The notes under the pieces: model-generated
Databases searched by the model: none
What the model saw: the letters and a program-made list of their open reading frames with translations, nothing else
What the model was told of the DNA's origin: nothing
Assembly (NCBI RefSeq): GCF_027947575.1
Contig: NZ_CP116256.1
Coordinates: forward strand, 4,216,001-4,280,000
Source of the DNA: Streptomyces rubrogriseus
GTDB taxonomy: Bacteria; Actinomycetota; Actinomycetes; Streptomycetales; Streptomycetaceae
DNA length: 64,000 nt
Direction of reading: 5' to 3'
In this document: one piece after another, positions 16,274-23,852 of the stretch
Layout: each line of letters starts with the position of its first letter
Numbering within the stretch: position 1 is the stretch's first letter
Program-made: the position numbers and the translations under genes

Positions 16274-16550
16274 TCAGTAGCGGAGGCGGGCCTCCAGCCC
16301 ATCGATGAGCAGCGAGCAGTTCCTGTAGACCTTCAGCAGAACCCGCTCGTCATCCGACACCAACGTCAGGTCCAGATCCCGCAGAGGCTTGGCGGCTGCG
16401 GAAGTTCTAGTTCCGTCTGGGTCAGGACCGCTGAGAGATGCCCAAGCCGCGAAGAGGAATCCTGGTCGGCAACGGGTGTGGTCACCGTGTGATCATCGGG
16501 GTGTGTGGGCTCCTTCTGCCTGAGCAGGCCAGCAAGGTGGTCACGGGACG
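16274..16550 (-). pseudogene. Frameshifted C-terminal protein fragment of unknown family
   Basis: Two consecutive frames give convincing protein-like sequence. From about 16550 to 16400 the minus strand reads DHLAGLLRQKEPTHPDD and later SSSRLGHLSAVLTQTELEL. After a frameshift near 16400 it reads KPLRDLDLTLVSDDERVLLK and ends LLIDGLEARLRY at 16274. The composition is ordinary and helical, unlike random high-GC frames. I do not recognise the family; no start or domain signature is present. It is most likely the tail of a decayed gene. Confidence 0.45.
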
Positions 16551-16604
16551 AGCATGAGCTTGCCGCCGGGGTGGCGGGATTGGTGAGCTTGACCGCTTCC
16601 TGGA

Positions 16605-16961
16605 TCAGGTCGAGGGCGGGTAGATGCTGCGGAGGGCGGCGAGCAGCTCCCCGGGCGGTCCGTCCGGGTCGATGCGCTCAGGATCCTCCGAACCGAGCAG
16701 CTCCTTGAAGGAGGGGTACGAGGTGATCCGCTGCACGGTGACGTCGAGTTCCCGGCCGGTGTCCCGGTCATGGAAGACGACCGTGTCGCCGGCGACGACG
16801 GTCCGCTTGTTCGGGGTGGCCACCCTGACCTCGATCGTCTTGCGGCCAGCTTCCACTTGACGGTAGTACCGGCCGAGCAGGTGCATGTGGTGTTCTTGCG
16901 GTACGTCGCCGCCTGTCGGGCTCGGCATGACCGGGGTCGCTTGCTGGGTTTCGTCAGGCAC
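16605..16961 (-). CDS. ASCH-domain protein
   Basis: A 118-residue small protein whose residues 25-115 form an ASCH (PUA-like) beta-barrel: HHMHLLGRYYRQVEAGRKTIEVRV, then AGDTVVFHDRDTGRELDVTVQRI and YPSFKELLG. The K-x-E-R-type motif (KTIEVRV) is typical. Relatives bind RNA or modified nucleosides; the E. coli relative YqfB hydrolyses N4-acetylcytidine. Start is GTG 16961 with a perfectly spaced GGAGG inside the preceding gene; the two genes overlap by eight bases. It is the last gene of the Nudix / kinase-dipeptidase operon, which suggests a role with nucleotide or nucleoside metabolites (inference). Confidence 0.82.
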   Translation of the reverse strand: MPDETQQATPVMPSPTGGDVPQEHHMHLLGRYYRQVEAGRKTIEVRVATPNKRTVVAGDTVVFHDRDTGRELDVTVQRITSYPSFKELLGSEDPERIDPDGPPGELLAALRSIYPPST

Positions 16962-18294
16962 ACGTGCCTCCGCTCGATGCTTCCCCGTCCGTTGCCGGTC
17001 TGGGGGGCGCTACCGGGGCGGGGGTACTGTGGCGGGCTCCTGTGTCGCGGCTGTCGGTGGGCTGGGCCAGTTCGATCGGTCCGTAGCGGGCGTGCGGCTC
17101 CTGCCGCATCAGCGCGTCGTACCGGTCCGCTGCCGAGAAGTGCCAGAACTCGGTCCCGTAGTTCGTGAAACCTGCGCTCTCCATGGCGTTGAGTAGGAGG
17201 GTGCGGTGGTGGCGCGCCTGGGCGCTGAGGTTCGGGGCGTGTGTGTAGCAGGTGCCGTCGCTCTCCTCGGGGGAGGCGTTGACGCGGGTGCCCAGGTCGA
17301 GTTCGTGGCCGTCCTGGTCGACGAGGGTTATGTCCACGGCCGCGCCCGCGGAGTGCGGCGCGATCTCCGGCGGCGACACGTACCGGCTGGCGGCCTGGTG
17401 CAGCTGCTCAGGTGTCCAGTCCGGGTGAGCTGCGGCCAGCTCCTCACGGTAATCAGTGAAGTAGCGCTGCTGTAGGGCCAGTGGCCGGTAGCCCTCGATG
17501 AATAGAAGGTCGGTGCCGGCGGGTAGCAGCGAGCGGGCGCGCTTCAGCTGGACCAGGACGCCTTCACGGACGTGGGCGAACGCCCCCAGCGGGTCTTGCT
17601 TGCGGGGGTCGACGCGGAAGTCGTGGTCGCGCACGTCGACGAGCGGCTCTCCGCACTCGCGCACGGGGATCGCCGCGACCTGCGGATCGGACATCGGCAC
17701 CGGAGCAATCAGCGAGTCTCCTTGTGACGGTTTGCGCTGAGGCGGCGAGGCGGGGGCGAGAACGGTCAGACCGGTCTCGCGTACGATCCGGGCGACGGTG
17801 TCCTGCAGCGTGCTGTCGGCCGGGATTACGCTCTCCAGCCCGCCGGGCAGCAGATCCAGCTCGCGGTACCAAGAGGTGAGATGGTCGTCGGTGACCTGCG
17901 CCAGGTAGGCGGCATCCGCCTTCGACGCGTGCCGTACCAACGTCGCTTCCAGCGGCACGTCCAGGTAGTAGCACCTGGAGACCCCGCGGTGATCCCGCAC
18001 CAGAGACGTGATCATGTGGCCGTAGCGGTCGGCATACAGGATCCCTTCGAGTACGACGTGGAAGCCGGCGTCGAGGGCTGCGCGTGCGATCGTGCCCAGC
18101 AGGGCGATGTTGGCGCCGCGCGCGGTGTCGTGTTCCCTGAGCACGTTCCGGCGGATCACGTCCTGGCCCACGATCGCGATACCGCGGCCGTAGTGATTCC
18201 GCAGGCCCTGGGCCACGCTCGTCTTGCCGGACGCCGAGTTGCCGCGGACGACCACGAGGCGGGTATCCGGACGCCCGGTCGATGCGCCGGTCAT
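16954..18294 (-). CDS. P-loop kinase fused to VanX-like D-Ala-D-Ala dipeptidase
   Basis: A 446-residue two-domain protein. Residues 10-180 are an AAA_33/zeta-toxin-like small kinase with Walker A GNSASGKTS (18-26) and an HVVLEGILYADRYGH segment typical of that family. Residues 195-405 are an M15D dipeptidase with the VanX ligands in place: R270 (EGYRP), H314 and D321 (PHSAGAAVD), and catalytic E382 with H385 (TEFWHF). Both halves look intact. The tail (410-446) is low-complexity. ATG 18294 overlaps the TGA of the triple-Nudix gene (ATGA), so the longer frame upstream is rejected. Without a signal peptide it acts in the cytoplasm, where VanX cleaves D-Ala-D-Ala. Kinase and peptidase on one chain is uncommon and suggests a coupled step on a peptide-linked or nucleotide-linked substrate (inference). 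Confidence 0.87.
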   Translation of the reverse strand: MTGASTGRPDTRLVVVRGNSASGKTSVAQGLRNHYGRGIAIVGQDVIRRNVLREHDTARGANIALLGTIARAALDAGFHVVLEGILYADRYGHMITSLVRDHRGVSRCYYLDVPLEATLVRHASKADAAYLAQVTDDHLTSWYRELDLLPGGLESVIPADSTLQDTVARIVRETGLTVLAPASPPQRKPSQGDSLIAPVPMSDPQVAAIPVRECGEPLVDVRDHDFRVDPRKQDPLGAFAHVREGVLVQLKRARSLLPAGTDLLFIEGYRPLALQQRYFTDYREELAAAHPDWTPEQLHQAASRYVSPPEIAPHSAGAAVDITLVDQDGHELDLGTRVNASPEESDGTCYTHAPNLSAQARHHRTLLLNAMESAGFTNYGTEFWHFSAADRYDALMRQEPHARYGPIELAQPTDSRDTGARHSTPAPVAPPRPATDGEASSGGTCA

Positions 18295-19772
18295 GCGGGC
18301 CAGCCTGTCTCGCTGTACAGCTCCCCGTTCTGGATCTTCGCGATGGCTTGGCGGGTGTAGGGGACGAGGTCGTCGGGGAGCGCGGCGGGGTCCCAGAATC
18401 TCCACTGGGTGCACTTGTCAGGCTCGCGCAGTTCCGGCTCGCCGCTCCAGGCGCGGGCGCGGAAGAACAGGCCCATGCGGGGCCGGCCCCCGGTGCGGTC
18501 AATGTGGTGAATGACGTGAACGAGTTCGACGTCCTGGCGCTCGATGTGCAGGCCGGCCTCCTCCCTCGCTTCCCTGATCAGGCAGGTGACGGCGTTCTCC
18601 TGCTCGCAGTGGCCGGCCAGGGCATGCCAGGTCGACGGTGCGAACGCGGAGTTCGGGTGACGCAGCCCGAGCAGAACCGTCCCGTCGGACCGCTCCAGGT
18701 AGAGGTGGACGCCGATGACGTTGAGGACCGTGCCGTGCGGCGAGGCTCGGCGCTGCTCCTGCCGCACGAGCCTGCCCTGCGGCGCGGTGCCGGCGGGATG
18801 GCTGGCGGCGTGGCGCCGCACGAGGTCGGAGGTGGTGTCCGCGATACGCAGGCGGTGGAGGTCGTCGGGGGCGAACCAGGCCAGCATGACCCCTTCCGTC
18901 AGCCGGATGTCACGGGGGTCGCCGTTCCAACGGCCGGCGTAGATGGCGATGGGCACGCTCACGCCGTCGTCGTCGGAGGCGTACTCGGTGGCGAACGGGG
19001 TCAGGTCGCCGAGGTCGAGGCCGGTTTCCTCGGCCAGTTCGCGCCGCACGGTGTGCTCCAGGGTGGCGTCCTGGGGCTCTCGGCCGCCGCCCGGCAGGGA
19101 CCACATGCCCGGCTCCCAGATCTCACCGGGGAAGTAGTCGCGCAGGTGGAGCAGGTACTCACCACGGTCGTTGTGGATCAGTGCGGAGGCGTTGGCCGTC
19201 TCCGGTTCGGCCTCGAGGGGGAGCTTGAGCAGCTTCTCGCGCAGTGCCGGGGAGGCCACCCGGTCCACGGGACGCCACTCGATGCCGCCGACCTCCTCTT
19301 CCTGCGGCACCACCGGCGCCTCGTTCGTGGTGTGCAGGCGGAAGAGGAACCGGAGGTCGAAGTGCTGATGGCCGGGTTCGCCTTTGTCCGGGTGGGCGTC
19401 GATGTCGTGGATGTCGATGTCGAACGGCACCGTCTCGTATGCGGGCCACGGTGCGACCGCCTGGGGCGGGATCCCGGCCTCCTCGTGCAGCTCCCGTAGC
19501 GCCGTCCCGGCCAGGGACTCATCAGAGGGCTCGGCGTGTCCGCCGGGGGCGAGGACCTTCCCGCTCGCCAGGTGGAGCACGTGCAGGACGCGGCCGAGCG
19601 GGTCGAGGACTATCGCGCCGCAGGTGATATGTCCGGTGAAGGTAGTGCGGCTGGCGATGTCGGTGGGACGTTCCAGGGCGTCCAAGAGGGCACCGAGCTG
19701 CTCGTGCTCGTGGGGATGGCGAGCGAGGTAGGTTTCGACGGTGGTGCGGATGTGGTCGTGCGACAGCGGCAT
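18291..19772 (-). CDS. Triple-Nudix-domain hydrolase
   Basis: A 493-residue cytosolic protein with three tandem Nudix hydrolase domains. Box 1 is at 77-100 (ending RELHEEAGI), box 2 at 228-251 (ending RRELAEETGL) and box 3 at 387-408 (ending REAREEAGL). Boxes 1 and 2 keep the GX5EX7REUXEEXGU residues. Box 3 has G-x4-E, one residue short, but retains RE..EE. Each domain would coordinate Mg2+ and cleave a nucleoside diphosphate linked to X. Start ATG 19772 follows TGAGG. It is the first gene of an operon with the kinase-VanX fusion (ATGA overlap) and the ASCH gene. Single and double Nudix proteins are common; three on one chain is unusual. A decayed Nudix gene lies directly upstream. Confidence 0.88.
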   Translation of the reverse strand: MPLSHDHIRTTVETYLARHPHEHEQLGALLDALERPTDIASRTTFTGHITCGAIVLDPLGRVLHVLHLASGKVLAPGGHAEPSDESLAGTALRELHEEAGIPPQAVAPWPAYETVPFDIDIHDIDAHPDKGEPGHQHFDLRFLFRLHTTNEAPVVPQEEEVGGIEWRPVDRVASPALREKLLKLPLEAEPETANASALIHNDRGEYLLHLRDYFPGEIWEPGMWSLPGGGREPQDATLEHTVRRELAEETGLDLGDLTPFATEYASDDDGVSVPIAIYAGRWNGDPRDIRLTEGVMLAWFAPDDLHRLRIADTTSDLVRRHAASHPAGTAPQGRLVRQEQRRASPHGTVLNVIGVHLYLERSDGTVLLGLRHPNSAFAPSTWHALAGHCEQENAVTCLIREAREEAGLHIERQDVELVHVIHHIDRTGGRPRMGLFFRARAWSGEPELREPDKCTQWRFWDPAALPDDLVPYTRQAIAKIQNGELYSETGWPA

Positions 19773-19826
19773 GGGATACCTCAGAGGGTGTGGAGCGGGC
19801 CGAGTCGAGGCGGGGCAGCGTCCGGG

Positions 19827-20300
19827 TCAGCTCAGCCGCATCCCCTCCACCGGGACCTCTTGGATGGCGACGGACCTGCGCGTGGGGCGGGTCCCACCGC
19901 TCGCGTGCGGTGTCCACCGTGAGCTGGGCTGCCGCGCGCCGGGCGGGCCCCATCCCAGCAAGGCGGCTGCCTGGGGTGCCCGGGCGGGCGTGAGCAGGCG
20001 GGCGAAGGGGGACCGGTGGCAGGGTCGACGGCCGCTGGTCCGACGGCGGTGACCCCGTGCGGCCGGACGGAGCCGGGCGTTGGGTCCCACACCGCCGTAC
20101 ACCTTGCCGGTCATGTCCAGTACCCAGCCCGGTCGCACCAGGTCGGCCAGGGGGAGTTGGGCTTCCTCGGTGGCTTCGCGGTGCAGGGTGTGCTCGGGTG
20201 TCGCGGCGGCGTACTCCACGGTGCCGCCCGGCGAAGCGAGCGGCCTCGTCGCGAACTGGAGCTGGAATCCGGGGAACCCGCGCGTGAGTGGCCGCTCCAT
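19827..20300 (-). pseudogene. Nudix hydrolase pseudogene
   Basis: From ATG 20300 the frame encodes MERPLTRGFPGFQLQFATRP and a clear Nudix box (PGGTVEYAA followed by LHREATEEAQL), then GWVLDMTGKVYGGVGPNARL. Homology then moves between frames: AALLGWGPPG in one, LTVDTARERWDPP in another, and RSVAIQEVPVEGMRLS at the stop. This implies at least two frameshifts after the Nudix box. The start lacks a ribosome binding site. It lies just upstream of the triple-Nudix gene, in the same orientation, and may be a former operon member. Bases 20355-20572 before the rarA tail contain only an unidentified minus-strand stretch ending near 20386 (HGHLICAATLISSHRGG). Confidence 0.65.
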
Positions 20301-20572
20301 GAGGAAGAGTATGACGGGTTGCACTGCTCGCCGTGGCTGGACGCGGAGCGCCACGGTCTCGGGCTACCGGGTCGGGCGTTGTTCTCTACGGCATGGGGAG
20401 CCGTAGGTTCAGCTGTTCACCCAGCGGGACCTGGAGCGCGTCCCGGGCTTGTTCCGGCTCAGTTCCGCCGCGGTGTGACGAGATCAGTGTCGCGGCGCAG
20501 ATGAGATGGCCGTGAGCCACGCCGTACTGCTGGTTGAGCGCAGTAGTGGTTGTCCGGGCCGGCCTCTTCGTG

Positions 20573-21876
20573 TCAGCCGCGTTGTCTGCGCGCCCGCAGA
20601 GTGGCCCAGTGGCGCAGGCGCTCGGTGATCTGGGCTTCGTATCCGTTGCGGGTGGGCTGGTAGTACGTCCCACGGTTCATACCGTCGGGGAAGTAGTCGG
20701 CGCCGGAGAAGCCGTCGGTGGTGTCGGGATCGTACTGGTAGTCCTTGCCGTAGCCGATGTCCTTCATCAGCCGGGTCGGGGCGTTGAGAATATGGGCGGG
20801 CGGCATGAGTGAGCCGGTGCGGCGGGCGGCGCGGTGTGCGGAGTTGAAACCGCGGTAGACGGCGATGGATTTGGGGGCGGTGGCGAGGTAGACGACGGCC
20901 TGGGCGATCGCCAGCTCGCCTTCGGGGGAGCCGAGCCGCTCGTACACGTCCCAGGCGGCAGGGCCTGCTGGACGGCGTGAGGGTCGGAGATGCCGATGTC
21001 CTCGTTCGCGAAGCGGACCAGACGGCGGGCTACGAATAGGGGGTCCTCGCCGCCGTCGAGCATGCGGGCGAGCCAGTACAGGGCCGCGTCAGGATCGGAG
21101 CCGCGCATCGACTTGTGCAGCGCGGAGATCAGGTTGTAGTGGCCCTCCTGCGCCTTGTCGTACAGCGGGGCGCGCTGCTGGATGTGGTGGGCGAGTGCGG
21201 GGGTGTCCAGGATGGCCCCGGTGTCGGGGAGGGCCTGGAGCTGTTCGGCCATGTTGATGAGGTAGCGGCCGTCGCCGTCGGCCATGGCGATCAAGGCACT
21301 GCGTGCGTCGTCGTCGAGGGGCAGCCGGTGGTCGGTGAGGTGTTCGGCGCGGGCGAGGAGCGTGGACAGGGCGGTTTCGTCGAGGCGTTTGAGGACGAGG
21401 ATCTGGGTGCGGGACAGGAGGGCGCCGTTGAGTTCGAAGCTCGGGTTCTCCGTGGTGGCGCCGATCAGGGTGATCGTGCCGTTCTCGACGTAGGGCAGAA
21501 AGCTGTCCTGCTGGGCGCGGTTGAAGCGGTGGATTTCGTCGACGAACAGCAGGGTGCCCTGGCCGACGGTGCGCCGACTGCGGGCTGCGGTGAAGACCTT
21601 GCGCAGGTCCGCCACGCCGGAGAAGGTGGCCGACACCGGTTCGAAGGCCAGGTTGCCGGCGTGGGCGAGGAGTCGGGCGATGGTGGTCTTCCCGACGCCG
21701 GGCGGGCCCCACAGGACGGCGGAGCTGAGGCGCTGCTGGGCGATCATGCGACCCAGCGGGGCGTCGGGGGCCAGGAGGTGGTTCTGTCCGACGACCTCGT
21801 CGAGCCGGGTGGGGCGCAGGCGGTCGGCGAGTGGCCGGGCGGGCTCCTCGCCGAAGAGCGGCAGGGTCGGTTCCAT
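20573..21876 (-). pseudogene. rarA: rarA (mgsA) AAA+ ATPase, frameshifted
   Basis: RarA is a clamp-loader-like AAA+ ATPase acting at stalled forks. The first frame from ATG 21876 has the family N-terminus (PLADRLRPTRLDEVVGQNHLL), Walker A GPPGVGKTT, Walker B LLFVDEIHRFN, sensor 1 GATTENPSFELN and most of the helical domain. It loses sense after NEDIGISDPHAVQQAL. The correct continuation, W-D-V-YERLGSPEGELAIAQA to the C-terminus (PDGMNRGTYYQPTRNGYEAQI), lies in the next frame. A single missing G at about 20957-20961 explains the break (CTGCCGCC where CTGGCCGCC is expected). Either the gene is freshly broken or this is a base-call error. ATPase motifs would survive in a truncated product, but the tetramerisation region would not. 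Confidence 0.88.
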
Positions 21877-21945
21877 GGCTCTCTAGCTTTGTGCGGGGGT
21901 GCTGGCAGGCGTTGGCGCAGCCGCTGGTGGGCGCGCTGGGAGTGC

Positions 21946-22314
21946 TTACCGGGGGCGGGGGCGATCGCGTTGTGGCAACTGGGCGACGACCAGGTCGTAG
22001 GAGTCCTCGACCGCGTCGGTGATCAGCCGTTTGGTGATGCCGGTTCCCGGTCCGAGCGTGATCCAGTGTCGTTTGTCGAGGTAGCGGCCCGGTGTGATCG
22101 AGGCGTGGGCGTGCATGTGGGCACGGGCGTGTTCGGGGTCGCACTTGACCGTGATGATCTGCTCGTCCGGGTCGTCGGTGACGATGAGGAACACCTTGCC
22201 CGCGACCTTGTACACGTCGAGCTGGGGAGTGAAGGGGCGTGAGTGGCTGACGCCGGGCAGGGCGAGGGCCGCCTTGCGGGCGGTGTCCTGGAGCCGGTCA
22301 CCGGCCGCGCTCAC
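21946..22314 (-). CDS. MmcQ/YjbR-family DNA-binding-fold protein
   Basis: A 122-residue MmcQ/YjbR (double-wing) protein: a CyaY-like fold with ALALPGVSHSRPF, DVYKVAGKVFLIVTDDP, IITVKCDPEHA and the hallmark ITPGRYLDKRHWITL. The role of the family is unclear; DNA binding is proposed from the fold. The start is GTG 22314, overlapping the TGA of the gene upstream (GTGA), so the two homologous genes are translationally coupled. Conserved Lys/His-Trp (DKRHWITL) is shared by both copies. Confidence 0.83.
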   Translation of the reverse strand: MSAAGDRLQDTARKAALALPGVSHSRPFTPQLDVYKVAGKVFLIVTDDPDEQIITVKCDPEHARAHMHAHASITPGRYLDKRHWITLGPGTGITKRLITDAVEDSYDLVVAQLPQRDRPRPR

Positions 22315-22697
22315 CGGGACGCCCGCGTGCCGTCGGCGCAGGTGTGCGGGTCGACGGGCTGCGCGGCCTTGGGCAGGTGAGCGACGACAAGCCGGTAGGA
22401 CTCGGTGACGAGCTCGCGGACGAGGGATTCGTCCACGCCGTCCCCGTCCTCCAGGGTGATCCAGTGCTTCTTGTTCATGTGGTAGCCGGGGGTGATGTGG
22501 ACGTGGTGTTCCTGTAGGGCCAGCGCCTCGCCGGGATCCGACTTGAGGATCACGACGGGACGCCCGGGGACCTCGGTCATCAGCATGAACACCTTGCCGC
22601 GCACCTTGAGAACCTCCCAGTCGTCCCCGAAGGGATGACCCAGCTCGGCTCCGGGAAGCTCATGCGCGCTGTCGGCGGCGGACTTGTACAGAGTCAT
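22311..22697 (-). CDS. MmcQ/YjbR-family protein, paralogue of the next gene
   Basis: A 128-residue protein with the same motifs as its neighbour: ELPGAELGHPFGDDWEVLKVRGKVFMLM, VVILKSDPGEA and ITPGYHMNKKHWITLEDG. ATG 22697 is chosen because AAGGAGG lies at ideal distance; the longer frame is Arg/Pro-rich noise. The coupled copy (21946-22314) is about half identical by eye, which points to tandem duplication and perhaps a heteromeric complex. It is divergent from the broken AraC-type gene, which may have been its regulator. Confidence 0.85.
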   Translation of the reverse strand: MTLYKSAADSAHELPGAELGHPFGDDWEVLKVRGKVFMLMTEVPGRPVVILKSDPGEALALQEHHVHITPGYHMNKKHWITLEDGDGVDESLVRELVTESYRLVVAHLPKAAQPVDPHTCADGTRASR

Positions 22698-22821
22698 GAG
22701 GCGTTGTCCTCCTTGAGGTAGTGGCGGGCTGCCGTACTGGAGAGTGCGTGCCGGGCAGGTGCGGCGGCACAGTCCATCCTTGCCCGGAAACCGCCGAAAA
22801 CGGGCGGTAGGCTGCGGACAC

Positions 22822-23852
22822 ATGATGGTCGACAAGAGACATCCAGCCCCCACTGGCCAGGCCGGCCCGGCAGAGGTCCCCTTGTACGGCTTCCAGCCCC
22901 CGGTGGGCACGCCCTTCGGGCTGGAGGTGAGCACCGTGGAGGACTTCTTCGCCGAGCACGACGACTGGCCGTGGAACCCGCCCCGTCCGGTCCGCGTCTC
23001 CTTCCACTACCTCATCGCGGTCACCGAGGGTGAGCTGCTCCACGACGTCGACCACCTCACGCGGAGCGTCGCCCCCGGCCAGTGGCTGTGGGTGCGGCCC
23101 GGGCACACACTGTGCTGGCATCCGCCCGGCACCGCCCGCGGCCCGTTCATCCTGTTCGAACCGGACGTCCTCACACCCGGCACCGCCCGCCTCCTGGCCC
23201 CGCTCACTTCGCACGAGGCCCCCGCCGTGCTCAGCCCGCACCCCGATGACGCCACCTGGCTCCACCTGACGGCACTCCAGCTCCTCGACGAACACCGGGC
23301 GCTCTCGGACGCCGCCCCCTCGATGTCCACCATGCCCTGCGGCGAAGCCTGCTCGAATCGCTGCTGCTGCGCCTGGCCAACGCCCCCGGCACCACCCCTA
23401 CGGGCGCGACGACGGCCGGCACCGGCCGTGGTGACGCCTACGGCCGGTTCGCGGATGCCCTGGAGCTGCACTTCCGTGAACTGCACCGGGCGGCGGACTA
23501 CGCCGAACTGCTTGGCTGCTCGGTGCGCACCCTGAGCCGAGCCGCCCGGGATGCCACCGGCAAAGGGGTGCGTGACCTCATCGGCGAGCGGCGCCTGCTC
23601 GAAGCCCGGCGCCTGCTGGGAGGTGCCCGGTGGGACGCCCGAAGTGTGGCCGCACATCTCGGTTTCTCCGACACCGCCAACTTCGGCCGCTTCTTCCGTG
23701 ACCGCACCGGCCTCACCCCGGCCGCGTTCGCGTCCGGAGAAGACACGACCGCCCCCTGGGACGACCGCACAGACTCAGACGGTTCTCACCCCCGGCGAAG
23801 CAGCTACGGGCGGTTAACGCCCGAGAAAGTCTCGAGGACCTCTTTGGCGTGA
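22822..23852 (+). pseudogene. AraC-family regulator, frameshifted
   Basis: The sensor half runs from ATG 22822 (or 22825) through FHYLIAVTEGELLHDVDHL, PGQWLWVRPGHTLCWHPPG and WLHLTALQLLDEHRALSDAA. Around 23325 the sense passes to another frame, which reads LRRSLLESLLLRLANAPG, then the AraC DNA-binding domain: DYAELLGCSVRTLSRAARDATG, LIGERRLLEARRLL and AAHLGFSDTANFGRFFRDRTG. One indel separates two otherwise perfect halves, so the loss is recent or a sequencing error. The 3' end overlaps the convergent carboxylesterase gene by about 50 bases. It is divergent from the MmcQ/YjbR pair, its likely target. Confidence 0.83.

Noticed and set aside
16954-18294. The zeta-toxin-like kinase read as part of a toxin-antitoxin pair
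   Set aside because: No epsilon-like antitoxin gene is adjacent, and the domain is fused to a dipeptidase in a metabolic-looking operon.
16954-18294. A vancomycin resistance (vanHAX) cluster
   Set aside because: Only a VanX-like domain is present; no VanA ligase, VanH dehydrogenase or VanRS genes are in the window.
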